A stretch of 64,000 nucleotides of DNA from Comamonas sp. BIGb0152 (GTDB lineage Bacteria > Pseudomonadota > Gammaproteobacteria > Burkholderiales > Burkholderiaceae_C), in assembly GCF_024809975.1 (NCBI RefSeq), contig NZ_JANUDY010000002.1:1-64000 (forward strand), written 5' to 3'. The first letter of the stretch is position 1. Each line of letters starts with the position of its first letter. Below, piece after piece: positions 8,701-17,323 of the stretch. Both the position numbers and the translations under genes were made by a program. The notes beneath the pieces are model-generated. The model did no database searches, had not been told where the DNA came from, and saw nothing but the letters and a program-made list of their open reading frames with translations.

Positions 8701-10257
8701 ATGAAACCAATCTGGATAGTGGATGATGACCCGTCGATCCGATTTGTACTAGAGAAGGCGCTGGCACGCGAGCAGTTGCCCACGCGCAGCTTTGTGCATC
8801 CCAAGGAAGTACTCGAGGCCTTTGACACCGTCAGCGACCAGGCGCAAGCCCCGTCGGTGCTGGTCAGCGACATCCGCATGCCTGGCGGCAACGGCCTGCA
8901 GCTGCTCGAACAGGTGCACCAGGACCATCCGCAGCTGCCGGTGATCATCATGACGGCCTACTCGGACCTGGACAGCGCCGTCTCGGCCTTCCAGCGCGGG
9001 GCCTTTGAGTACCTGCCCAAACCTTTTGACCTGCCCAAGGCCGTGGAGCTGATCAAGCGCGCCGTGCAACAAAGCGAGAGCCAGGCGCCCGAGCTGTCGC
9101 AGGCCGCCGGCGGCGGAGAAATGCTGGGCCAGGCGCCTGCGATGCAGGATGTGTTCCGCGCCATTGGCCGTCTGTCGCAAAGCAATGTGACGGTGATGGT
9201 GACGGGCGAGTCCGGCTCGGGCAAGGAGTTGGTGGCACGTGCGCTGCACAAGCATTCGCCAGTGGCCGGTGGCCCCTTTGTGGCCATCAACACCGCCGCC
9301 ATCCCCAAGGATCTGCTGGAAAGCGAGCTGTTTGGCCATGAGCGCGGCGCCTTTACCGGCGCGCAAACCCAGCGCCGCGGCCGCTTTGAGCAGGCCGAAG
9401 GCGGCACCTTGTTCCTCGACGAAATCGGCGACATGCCGTTTGACCTGCAAACCCGCCTGCTGCGCGTGCTCTCCGATGGGCATTTCTACCGTGTCGGTGG
9501 GCATGTGCCAGTCAAATCCCATGTGCGTGTGATTGCCGCCACCCACCAAAACCTGGAAGACCGGGTGCACAAGGGCGTGTTTCGCGAGGACTTGTTCCAC
9601 CGCCTCAACGTCATCCGGCTGCGCCTGCCGCCGCTGCGCGAGCGCAAGGAAGACATTCCCATGCTGGCCCGGCATTTTCTGGCCGCCAGCGCCAAGCAAT
9701 TGGGGGTGGAGCCCAAGCAGCTGTCTGAGGCTGCTCTGGCCCAGCTGGCCCAGTTTGCCTTTCCGGGCAATGTGCGGCAGCTGGAGAATATCTGCCACTG
9801 GATCACGGTCATGGCTCCGGCGCAATGGGTGTCTGTGCAAGATCTGCCACCCGAGGTCCTGCAGGCCACGCCTGCTGCGTTGGTGGCTCCCACCAGCATG
9901 CCCAGCGCGGTGCCGCAGGTGCAGGCCCCGGTACCGGACTACAGCTACCGGCCCGCCGCCCCCGACGCGCATGCCGGCCAGCCGGCGGTGCCAACGCCCA
10001 TCCAGGGCGCGGCCAGCGGCGCGGCACCGGCCGGCGACTGGGAGGGCGATCTGGCACGCGAGGCCGATGCGCTGCTGCAGTCCGGCAGCACCGAGGTCTG
10101 GGATGTGCTCAGCCGCCGCTTTGAATCGCAGCTGATCAAGAGCGCGCTGGCAGCCACCCATGGCCGGCGCATGGAAGCGGCCCAGCGCCTGGGCATTGGC
10201 CGCAATACCATCACCCGCAAAATCCAGGAGCTGGGCTTGTCTGCCAGCGACGATTGA
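8701..10257 (+). CDS. ntrC: Nitrogen regulation response regulator NtrC
   Basis: The 518-residue sigma-54 activator has a receiver domain with phosphorylatable Asp57 ('LVSDIRMPG'), an AAA+ domain with Walker A 'GESGSGKE' (169-176) and the sigma-54-contacting 'GAFTGA' loop (216-221), and a C-terminal Fis-type helix-turn-helix ('AAQRLGIGRNTITRKIQEL'). A long Ala/Pro/Gln-rich linker before the DNA-binding domain makes it longer than the roughly 470-residue enteric NtrC. The start at ATG 8701 gives the usual N-terminus MKPIWIVDDD; a GTG at 8689 is the alternative. It is expected to act at the glnA enhancer in this window. Confidence 0.96.
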   Translation: MKPIWIVDDDPSIRFVLEKALAREQLPTRSFVHPKEVLEAFDTVSDQAQAPSVLVSDIRMPGGNGLQLLEQVHQDHPQLPVIIMTAYSDLDSAVSAFQRGAFEYLPKPFDLPKAVELIKRAVQQSESQAPELSQAAGGGEMLGQAPAMQDVFRAIGRLSQSNVTVMVTGESGSGKELVARALHKHSPVAGGPFVAINTAAIPKDLLESELFGHERGAFTGAQTQRRGRFEQAEGGTLFLDEIGDMPFDLQTRLLRVLSDGHFYRVGGHVPVKSHVRVIAATHQNLEDRVHKGVFREDLFHRLNVIRLRLPPLRERKEDIPMLARHFLAASAKQLGVEPKQLSEAALAQLAQFAFPGNVRQLENICHWITVMAPAQWVSVQDLPPEVLQATPAALVAPTSMPSAVPQVQAPVPDYSYRPAAPDAHAGQPAVPTPIQGAASGAAPAGDWEGDLAREADALLQSGSTEVWDVLSRRFESQLIKSALAATHGRRMEAAQRLGIGRNTITRKIQELGLSASDD

Positions 10258-10264
10258 TGCCTTA

Positions 10265-10427
10265 GGGAACCTCTGCAAAACTCCCTGCCATGGGCTGAAC
10301 GCGGTCTCGGGCGATCCGCTGCGTTGTCTTCCTTGTCAATAGCTACAGCTATTGACTGCAAAAGACGCCTTGCGCCTCATCCCGATCCGCGTCCATCCCA
10401 CTTGGCGAAGGTTTTGCAGAGCCTCCT
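10265..10427. mobile_element. MITE-like inverted-repeat element, long copy
   Basis: Terminal inverted repeats (GGGAACCTCTGCAAAAC left; complement of the right end AGGAGGCTCTGCAAAACC) are flanked by TA on both sides, the target duplication typical of IS630/Tc1-mariner-type elements. The 163-base element encodes no protein. It is homologous in reverse orientation to 30525-30616 but carries about 71 extra bases, which include a perfect hairpin at 10335-10356 (10-base arms, 2-base loop). It begins 7 bases after the ntrC stop codon. Confidence 0.82.
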
Positions 10428-10450
10428 TAGCGCGCTGATGCCTGGATAAA

Positions 10451-10478
10451 CCACCGCCTTCCAAGGCGGCGGTTTCGC
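10451..10478 (+). terminator. Possible terminator after ntrC
   Basis: A hairpin with arms ACCGCC and GGCGGT around TTCCAAGGC is followed by only a short T stretch. It lies downstream of the MITE and could end ntrBC transcription; it is weak as a Rho-independent terminator. Confidence 0.4.
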
Positions 10479-10554
10479 TTACAGCGCCCAGCCATCGATG
10501 CGGTTTGAACCGTGCAACAATGGACGATTACCTGTCTGCCCAGTGGTGCAATCC

Positions 10555-11481
10555 ATGCAAAAGATGACTTCGGTGTTCTCGGCCCAGGCCTACCGCAACT
10601 CGCCTGAACGCGTTGGCCGCCAACGCTCGGCGCTGCTCAATACCTTGCGGCTGGCGGCTTCAACCGCCAACGGCATGACCCAGGTCGCGGGCGATGCGCT
10701 GCACAGCGCCCTGGCCGGTGGCCTGCCACCCAAGGCCAAGGCCCTGTGGGGCAATCCTGCACGTGAGGACAGCTACTGGCGCAGCCATTACCAAAGCATG
10801 GATTTTTATGTGGCCGGCCAGCCTTTTGAGGCCTACCGCCCGGCCTTGGCCCTGGGTTGGTATGCGGCGCAGCGCAACCCCTCCGGCTTTGATGCCTTGG
10901 CTGCCCAGCTGGAAGTGCAGTGGCAGCATGTGCGTGGCAGCAACCCCATGGACTGGCCCCTGGCCAGCACCATTGCGCGCGCCGCGTACGACCATGCCAT
11001 CAGCGGCCTGCAAGGCGAGCAGCTGTCTGCGCCACAGCTGCAGCAGGCTGTGCGGGTGCTGCAGCAAGGCCTGGCCGATTGTGAGGAATGCCTGGTGGCG
11101 GGCAGCGAGCAAGCCCGGGCCATTGCGTTGCGCAGCCATTTGTACGCGCTGGCCGAGCAGTTCCGCGCCATGGACTGGCAGCTGCAGGATGTGCAACTGC
11201 AGCTGAGCCAGCCCAGCCCCATGGTTGAGCGCCCGGGGCTCAGCGCCGCAGGCCGCCTGCACCGCCGCTGGACGGAGTTCAAGCAGCGCGCCAACCTCAT
11301 CAGCGACCGCGACCTGATTGCCGAATGCAGCCTGTGCCTGGGCCTGGTGGCCGAGCGCTACCAGCGGGTGCTGGAATCCGCGTTGCCACTCGATCTGCGG
11401 CCCCTGCTGCAAACCCATGCGCAGCAGCTACGCCGCCATACCGATGAGCTGCAGCACATGCAGGATGCGCGTGCGCGCTAA
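10555..11481 (+). CDS. Helical protein of unknown function
   Basis: The 308-residue product is rich in Ala, Gln and Leu and is predicted to be mostly helical. The first half ('AREDSYWRSHYQSMDFYVAGQPFEAYRPALALGW') reads like a conserved core. The last 40 residues ('LPLDLRPLLQTHAQQLRRH') resemble the end of the DUF2383/PA2169 four-helix-bundle family, which is ferritin-like in shape, though iron ligands are not evident. No signal peptide or membrane helix is seen. The start is uncertain: ATG 10555 or ATG 10498. It is a monocistronic gene. Confidence 0.6.
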   Translation: MQKMTSVFSAQAYRNSPERVGRQRSALLNTLRLAASTANGMTQVAGDALHSALAGGLPPKAKALWGNPAREDSYWRSHYQSMDFYVAGQPFEAYRPALALGWYAAQRNPSGFDALAAQLEVQWQHVRGSNPMDWPLASTIARAAYDHAISGLQGEQLSAPQLQQAVRVLQQGLADCEECLVAGSEQARAIALRSHLYALAEQFRAMDWQLQDVQLQLSQPSPMVERPGLSAAGRLHRRWTEFKQRANLISDRDLIAECSLCLGLVAERYQRVLESALPLDLRPLLQTHAQQLRRHTDELQHMQDARAR

Positions 11482-11885
11482 AAAGCGTATAGCTTAATAA
11501 GCTGTTACAAAGCGCCTATGCAAAAGCAGGCGGACCGCTGTTTGACAGTCTGCACTTGGCCGTAAGTTGGTTGGCAGGTTTGTAAAAATTCCCGTTAATT
11601 GGGAAAAAATTACCATGTAGGCGCCCACTTTCTCAGTTGTGGCGCCGTGGGCCGCAAAAACTTGCGGCTACAATCGGGCCCGCAGAACCTGCAATCCTGC
11701 CGTCCAAGGCAGCCTCAACGCTCTTTTCTTTTGCGGCGGATCTACCGCCTGCACCCGGCAGCAAAGCCTGCCCGGGCCAGAAAAGGCGCACACAGTCCAG
11801 CACGACAAGCCTGCGGATGTGCCGCACACGAGGCCCACAGCGCCCAGGACGGCACCATAAATCACAGACATCAAAGGTATTGGTT
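11482..11885. other. 404-base intergenic region before symporter gene
   Basis: No gene is supported here. The left end holds a small AT-rich inverted repeat (AGCTTAATAAGCT, 11492-11504), reminiscent of short dispersed palindromes. An open frame runs through from 11637 into the symporter, but its translation is low-complexity and does not extend the transporter family N-terminus, so it is treated as leader DNA. Confidence 0.5.
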
Positions 11886-13217
11886 ATGGCTCTCACGGGC
11901 AAAAAGGGCTTTTCGTCGGCGCTGTGGATTTTGGCGGCGATGCTGGCCGGCATTGTGCTGGGCTACGCAGTCAATGTGGGCGCCAGTGATGCGGCGGCCG
12001 CCAAGGATATGGCCGGCTATATCGCCATCGTCTCGGACGTGTTTTTGCGCCTGATCAAGATGCTGATCGGGCCGCTGGTGTTCTCGACCCTGGTGGTGGG
12101 CATTGCGCACATGGGCGATGCCGCCTCGGTGGGCCGGGTGTTTTTCAAGGCCATGATGTGGTTCCTGACCGCATCGCTCGTATCGCTGCTGCTGGGCATG
12201 GTGCTGGCCAATGTGCTGCAGCCAGGTGCCAACCTGGGCCTGCCGCTGCCGGATGTGGGCGCAGCCACCAACCTGGCCACGGGCAAGTTCACCTTGCGCG
12301 AGTTCATCAACCACACCGTGCCCAAGTCGTTTGCCGAGGCCATGGCCAACAACGAGATCCTGCAGATCGTCGTGTTCTCGATGTTCTTTGGTGTGGCCAT
12401 GGCAGCCTTGGGCGACAAGGCCAAGACCTTGCTGGCGATGATCGACGAGCTCTCGCATGTGATGCTCAAAATCACCGGCTATGTGATGAAGCTCGCGCCC
12501 CTGGCCGTGCTGTCGGCGATGGGCTCGACGGTGGCGATCAATGGCCTGGGCATCTTGCTCAAGTTCGCGGTGTTCATGGGCGAGTTCTACCTGGGCCTGT
12601 TCATCCTGTGGTCGCTGCTGGTGCTGGCAGGCATGGCCTTTTTGGGCAAGCGCGTCTTCAAGCTGCTGACCTTGATCAAGGAGGCCTTCATGGTCTCCTT
12701 TGCCACGGCCAGCTCCGAGGCCGCTTATCCCAAGATCCTCGATGCGCTCGACCGCTTTGGTGTCAAACGCAAGATCTCCAGCTTTGTCATGCCCATGGGC
12801 TACTCCTTCAATCTGGATGGCTCGATGATGTACTGCACCTTTGCGACCTTGTTCATCGCACAGGCCTATGGCATCGATCTGCCGCTGTCCACCCAGATCA
12901 CCATGCTGCTGGTGCTGATGCTCACCTCCAAGGGCATTGCCGGCGTGCCGCGCGCCTCGCTGGTGGTGATCGCCGCCACCCTGGGCCACTTCAATATTCC
13001 GGAAGCGGGCCTGCTGCTGATCCTGGGCATCGACACCTTCTTGGACATGGGCCGCTCTGCGACCAATGCCGTTGGCAACTCCCTGGCATCTGCTGTGGTG
13101 GCCAAGTGGGAAGGCCAGCTGCTGTCTGAAGACGAGGCCGAGGCCCTCAGCCGCAAGCTGGATGCGGAGGCTGCGCTGTCCATGCACGCGCTGCCGGAGA
13201 CCGACAACAAGGCTTGA
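11886..13217 (+). CDS. Dicarboxylate/amino acid:cation symporter (DAACS family)
   Basis: The 443-residue inner-membrane transporter has about eight hydrophobic segments and the family signature stretches: the serine-rich re-entrant motif 'FATASSEAAYPKIL', 'GYSFNLDGSMMY', and 'SKGIAGVPRASLVVIAATL'. These form the substrate and cation sites in GltPh/DctA-type proteins, which import glutamate, aspartate or C4-dicarboxylates with protons or sodium. The substrate cannot be assigned from sequence alone. ATG 11886 gives the normal family N-terminus. It is followed by a strong bidirectional terminator. Confidence 0.9.
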   Translation: MALTGKKGFSSALWILAAMLAGIVLGYAVNVGASDAAAAKDMAGYIAIVSDVFLRLIKMLIGPLVFSTLVVGIAHMGDAASVGRVFFKAMMWFLTASLVSLLLGMVLANVLQPGANLGLPLPDVGAATNLATGKFTLREFINHTVPKSFAEAMANNEILQIVVFSMFFGVAMAALGDKAKTLLAMIDELSHVMLKITGYVMKLAPLAVLSAMGSTVAINGLGILLKFAVFMGEFYLGLFILWSLLVLAGMAFLGKRVFKLLTLIKEAFMVSFATASSEAAYPKILDALDRFGVKRKISSFVMPMGYSFNLDGSMMYCTFATLFIAQAYGIDLPLSTQITMLLVLMLTSKGIAGVPRASLVVIAATLGHFNIPEAGLLLILGIDTFLDMGRSATNAVGNSLASAVVAKWEGQLLSEDEAEALSRKLDAEAALSMHALPETDNKA

Positions 13218-13253
13218 GCCTTGATGCTGTGCAAAGCGCACAGCGCGGACCAT

Positions 13254-13281
13254 AAAAAAACGGGCGGATGCCCGTTTTTTA
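13254..13281. terminator. Bidirectional terminator
   Basis: A hairpin (ACGGGC-GGAT-GCCCGT) is flanked by seven A residues on the left and six T residues on the right, so it can terminate both the symporter gene on the plus strand and exonuclease III on the minus strand. Confidence 0.9.
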
Positions 13282-13308
13282 TTGGCGCAAGCCAGGCTCT
13301 CGGGCCGC

Positions 13309-14085
13309 TCAGCCCAAGCTCACCACCACCGGCGTGTGGTCGCTGGGCTGCTTGTTCTTGCGGGGCGCACGGTCAATCGTGCAGGCACTCACCGAGCCCT
13401 TGAGTGCGTCACTCACCAGAATATGGTCAATGCGCAGGCCCCGGTTTTTCTGGAAGCCCAGCATACGGTAGTCCCACCAGCTGTAGCTCTTCTCGGGCTG
13501 CTCAAACAGTCGGTAGGCATCCGTCAGGCCGAGCGCCAGCAGGCCTTGGAAGGCATCGCGCTCTTCCTTGGTGTGGTGGATGGTGTCGCGCAAGCCATCG
13601 GGGTCGTAGCTGTCGCGGTCTTCCGGCGCCACATTGAAGTCGCCCACCAACACCAGGCGCGGGTGCAAGGCCATCTCGGCCTTGACATAGGCCTCCAGCC
13701 CGCTGAGCCAGCGCAGCTTGTAGGCAAACTTGTCTGAGCCCGGCTCCTGGCCGTTGACAAAGTAGCAGTTGATCACCCGGATATCGCCAGCCGGGCTGGC
13801 CACCGTGCCGGCGATGATGCGCGACTGCTCATCGGCAAACTGCGGATTGGCGCGCACGACATCCTTGAGCTCGCTGCGGCTGAGCAGGGCCACGCCGTTG
13901 TAGGTCTTCTGGCCAAACGCCACCGCCTGGTAACCCGCCTCCGCTAAAGCCGCATGCGGAAACTTGTCGTCGGTCAGTTTGAGCTCCTGCAGGCCCAGCA
14001 CATCGACCGGGTTGGCGGCCAGCCATTCCAGTACCTGCGGCAGGCGGACGGAGAGGGAGTTGACGTTCCAGGTCGCTATTTTCAT
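13309..14085 (-). CDS. xth: Exodeoxyribonuclease III
   Basis: This 258-residue endonuclease/exonuclease/phosphatase-fold enzyme acts in base-excision repair, cutting at abasic sites and degrading 3' ends. Conserved motifs are present in order: 'IATWNVNSL', 'GLQELKL' with the metal-binding Glu, 'GDFNVAPEDRD', 'YSWWDYR', 'LRIDHIL' and the catalytic 'SDHTPV'. The start at 14085 gives the canonical MKIATWNVNS N-terminus. A possible -10 element (TATACAAT) lies upstream on the minus strand. It is convergent with the symporter gene. Confidence 0.95.
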   Translation of the reverse strand: MKIATWNVNSLSVRLPQVLEWLAANPVDVLGLQELKLTDDKFPHAALAEAGYQAVAFGQKTYNGVALLSRSELKDVVRANPQFADEQSRIIAGTVASPAGDIRVINCYFVNGQEPGSDKFAYKLRWLSGLEAYVKAEMALHPRLVLVGDFNVAPEDRDSYDPDGLRDTIHHTKEERDAFQGLLALGLTDAYRLFEQPEKSYSWWDYRMLGFQKNRGLRIDHILVSDALKGSVSACTIDRAPRKNKQPSDHTPVVVSLG

Positions 14086-14143
14086 CGCAGAGCTGCCAAA
14101 TAAAATCAATGGTTTGTATTGTATACACGGCCTGAGCGCCGCA

Positions 14144-15268
14144 TCACCCCAAGCGCAGCAAAGCCGCTGAGGCCGCACACACCAGCAAGAACGGAATGCT
14201 GATGCGATGGAACTCCCACATGCCGTTGGGCAGGCGCGCCAGGCGCAGCGCGATCAGGTTGGCGAGCGAGCCCAGCACGCAGCCAAAGCCGCCCACACTC
14301 ACCCCGGCGGCCAAGGCGGGCAGGTCGCGCACGCTGCCGTCCAGCAAGATGGTGGCAGGTACATTGCTGATGACCTGCGAGGCCACAATGGCGGCCAGAT
14401 AGGCGCGCCAGCCCTCGGCAATCGGCCACTGCTGCAGCAGCGCTTGCATGGCAGGCAACTCTGCCACTTGGCGCAGCACCACAAACATCAGCGCAATGAT
14501 GGCCAGCAAGGCCCAGTCCACGCCGCGCAGCACCTTGGGCGCTGCCAATGCAAACACGCCAAAGACGAGGCCCAGGCCGGCCAAGGTCCAGTGGCGCTCC
14601 AGCGCGATGACAAAAGCCACAAACAGCAGCACCGCGATGGTCAGCAAACGCGGCTGTACGGCGACAGGTGCAGTAGCCGGCTTGAGCGCAATGGCCGTGC
14701 GCGGCACCAGCCACCACACTGCCACCAACAGCCAGGCCAGCATGATGGCCACGGTCGGCCCCATCATCGCCATAAAGCCCAGAAAGCTCTCGCCAGAGCG
14801 GTGCCAGAGGTAGAGGTTTTGCGGGTTGCCAATGGGGGTGAGCGCAGAGCCGGCGTTGACCGCCAAGGCCTGCAACACCACCAGCCGCGCCAGCGGTAAA
14901 TGGGCCTGCGCGGCCAGCACGGCCGTCAGCGGCACCAGCAGAAAAAGGCTGACATCGTTGGTCACCAAGGCGGACAGCAAGGCTGCCGTTGCGGTCAGCA
15001 GCAGTGCCAGGCCGCGCAAGGTGGACACCCGCGTCAGCAGCCGCTGTGCCGTGGCCTGCAGCATGCCGCTGCGCTCGACCGCTTGGGTGATCGCCAACAG
15101 GCCGGCCAGCGCGCCGATGGTCTGCCAGTCCACCAGCGCCATGGTCGCCTGCGGGCTGCGTGGCTGCCAGACGGCGAAGCCTATCGCCAGCACCAACAAG
15201 ATCCAGAGCAGCATATTGCCGCTGGGGGCATCTGGCTGGGTGTCAGAAGAGGGGGGAGAGATCGACAT
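14144..15268 (-). CDS. SLC13/ArsB-NhaD superfamily permease
   Basis: The 374-residue inner-membrane protein has about ten hydrophobic segments. 'VTNDVSLFLLVPL' and the paired 'GSALTPIGNPQNLYLW' and 'SNVPATILLDG' re-entrant motifs mark the ion transporter superfamily that includes citrate and dicarboxylate carriers and ArsB. It is shorter than typical SLC13 proteins (about 450). The ligand is unknown. It lies 58 bases upstream of xth on the same strand and is divergent from the nitroreductase gene. Confidence 0.8.
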   Translation of the reverse strand: MSISPPSSDTQPDAPSGNMLLWILLVLAIGFAVWQPRSPQATMALVDWQTIGALAGLLAITQAVERSGMLQATAQRLLTRVSTLRGLALLLTATAALLSALVTNDVSLFLLVPLTAVLAAQAHLPLARLVVLQALAVNAGSALTPIGNPQNLYLWHRSGESFLGFMAMMGPTVAIMLAWLLVAVWWLVPRTAIALKPATAPVAVQPRLLTIAVLLFVAFVIALERHWTLAGLGLVFGVFALAAPKVLRGVDWALLAIIALMFVVLRQVAELPAMQALLQQWPIAEGWRAYLAAIVASQVISNVPATILLDGSVRDLPALAAGVSVGGFGCVLGSLANLIALRLARLPNGMWEFHRISIPFLLVCAASAALLRLG

Positions 15269-15390
15269 AGCGCAAGGCGAGGGAGAAGGGAACAGGTGTG
15301 GCGGAGAAGTGGATGGATTGTGCTGCAAGTCGGCGTTGCCTGTGCGGCCCAAGCCGACTGGATGGGCAATCCAAGGGCCCATTCACTACA

Positions 15391-16110
15391 ATGGCGGCCA
15401 CTGCCATGAACAAGCCCCTCTCTCCTTCTTTCATCACCTCGGCCGCCGATGCCGAAAGCAGCGCCCAGCTGCGCCGCTCGGTGCGTGGTTTTACCTCGCA
15501 GCCAGTGGCAGATGCGCTGCTGCTGGACTGCCTGCAAGAGGCGCGGCGTGCGCCCAGTGGTGCCAATCTGCAGCCTGGCTATTTTTGGCAAGTGGCGGGA
15601 GCGCGGCGCGAGCAGCTCTCTAGCCGCTTGCAGCAGGCCTATGCGGCGGGCGCTCAAGAGGCCGAAGACTATGGCTATTTCCCCAACCCGCTGCCGCTAT
15701 CGCTGCGCAAGCGCCAGGTGGCTGCGGCGCAGGCTTTGTATGGCGCGCTCGGCGTGGAACGGGGCGATGCAGCAGGGCGGGGCGCGCAGTTTGGGCGCAA
15801 CTTTCGCTTTTTTGATGCGCCCGTTGCCCTCATCATTTCCATTGACAGCGGCTTTGGGCCGGGCGGCTATATGGATCTGGGCATGGCCATCTATGGCTTG
15901 ATGCTGGCGGCCCAGTCACGGGGCTTGGCGACTTGTGCCATTGGGGCCATGGCCTCGTACCCGGGCTTGATCCGCGATGTGCTGGTGCTGCCTGCTACGC
16001 AGACGGTGGTTTGCGGCATGGCGCTGGGCTATGAAGATACCGGTGCGGCGGTGAACCAGACGCTGACGGCCCGCGCAGAAATCGACGCGTACTTCAAACG
16101 GCTGGACTGA
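15391..16110 (+). CDS. Nitroreductase family flavoprotein
   Basis: The 239-residue protein has the nitroreductase signature: 'LRRSVRGFTSQPV' near the N-terminus (FMN phosphate contact), 'EARRAPSGANLQPGYF', and the C-terminal 'GLATCAIGAMASYP' and 'VVCGMALGYED'. Such enzymes reduce nitroaromatics, quinones or flavins with NAD(P)H. The natural substrate is not evident. Two in-frame ATG codons, 15391 and 15406, are possible starts. It converges on the AAA ATPase gene with only 15 bases between the stop codons. Confidence 0.88.
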   Translation: MAATAMNKPLSPSFITSAADAESSAQLRRSVRGFTSQPVADALLLDCLQEARRAPSGANLQPGYFWQVAGARREQLSSRLQQAYAAGAQEAEDYGYFPNPLPLSLRKRQVAAAQALYGALGVERGDAAGRGAQFGRNFRFFDAPVALIISIDSGFGPGGYMDLGMAIYGLMLAAQSRGLATCAIGAMASYPGLIRDVLVLPATQTVVCGMALGYEDTGAAVNQTLTARAEIDAYFKRLD

Positions 16111-16125
16111 GGCTCGTACCTCGGT

Positions 16126-17319
16126 CTAACGCTCATGCCACTGCCAGCGTGGTAACTCGCCGGCGGGGATGTTGGCGATATGGGTCTCGCCCAGGTTCTT
16201 TTCCAAATGGATGGCCTGGTAGTCCAGCTCGGCGGCAGCGCCCTCCAGCGCAGCCAGCAAGCGGTTGGCGTGGGTGACGACGATCACCTGGGTCTGGCGT
16301 GCGGCCACGGCCACCAGGCGGCCCAGTGCGGGCAACAAGTCGGGGTGCAGGCTGGTTTCGGGCTCGTTGAGCACCAGCATCTGCGGTGGGCGCGGCGTCA
16401 GCAGCGCGGCAATCCATAGCAAATAGCGCAGGGTGCCGTCCGAGAGCTCATTGGTATGCAGCGGGCGCAGCAGGCCGGGCTGGTGCATCAGCAATTCCAA
16501 GCGGCTGCCGTCTTGGTGAACGGAGATCTTGGCGCCGGCAAAGGCATCGTCTACTGCCGCCATCAGCGCCTCGTGGTCCCCAATGGCGCTGATGGTTTCC
16601 CAGGCTGCGGCCAGGTCGGCACCATCGTTGCTGAGCACCGGTGTGTAGCTGCCCAGCTGCGGCTGGCGCGCGGGGGCATCCATGTCGCTGCGGAAATGGT
16701 CGTAAAAGCGCCAGGAGCGCAGCTGCTCGCGCACGGTCAGCATCTCGGGTGCTGCGACGGGATCGACGAACTCGGTCAGCATGCTCGCCCAGCGCGGGAT
16801 TGGGCGCTCGACCGGCTGCCAGCCTTGCGCCGCCCGCCCACTGCCGCGCAGGCGCAGCAGTGCGGCCTGGCGCTCTACCAGGCTGGCGCTGGGGCGCCAG
16901 ACGGGACCCGCCCATAGCGCTTCGTGTTTGATCTCTGGGTCATGCGCAAAGGCTTGCAGCACCGCCGATGGCGTGGGCATGCCAATGTCGATGGCGTAGC
17001 CAAAGCCCTCATCATCGGAGGCAAAGCCCAGCTGCAGCTGCACCGGTTTGCGCCGCACAGAGCCTTGCACCGGCACGTCGCCACGGCGCATGCGGGCAGA
17101 AATCTCTTCGGGCCCGGCCCACAGCGTGGAGGCCAGCCCGCCCTCGCGCACCAAGGAGCGCACCACGCCCCCGTTGGCAATATCGGCCAAGAGCCGCAGG
17201 GCTTTGTAGACGCTACTTTTGCCGCTGCCATTGGGCCCGGTGATGACGGTGAGCTGGCCCAGCGGCACCAGCAGTTGGCGCAAGGATCGGTAATTGGCAA
17301 TGGCAAGCGTAGAGAGCAT
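16126..17319 (-). CDS. SMC/OLD-like AAA ATPase
   Basis: The 397-residue protein has a Walker A motif near the N-terminus ('ITGPNGSGKSS') and a C-terminal Walker B/signature region 'LVLNEPETSLHPDLLPAL' plus an 'IVVTHA' switch, the layout of single-chain AAA_21 predicted ATPases related to RecF and OLD proteins. No nuclease domain follows. The start codon lies only 4 bases after the thiolase stop, so it appears to be the last gene of the bioY operon, although its role there is unclear. Confidence 0.8.
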   Translation of the reverse strand: MLSTLAIANYRSLRQLLVPLGQLTVITGPNGSGKSSVYKALRLLADIANGGVVRSLVREGGLASTLWAGPEEISARMRRGDVPVQGSVRRKPVQLQLGFASDDEGFGYAIDIGMPTPSAVLQAFAHDPEIKHEALWAGPVWRPSASLVERQAALLRLRGSGRAAQGWQPVERPIPRWASMLTEFVDPVAAPEMLTVREQLRSWRFYDHFRSDMDAPARQPQLGSYTPVLSNDGADLAAAWETISAIGDHEALMAAVDDAFAGAKISVHQDGSRLELLMHQPGLLRPLHTNELSDGTLRYLLWIAALLTPRPPQMLVLNEPETSLHPDLLPALGRLVAVAARQTQVIVVTHANRLLAALEGAAAELDYQAIHLEKNLGETHIANIPAGELPRWQWHER

Positions 17320-17323
17320 GCAC

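Noticed and set aside
11637..11885. N-terminal extension of the symporter from an upstream start
   Set aside because: The extension is low-complexity and unlike the family; ATG 11886 gives the normal length.
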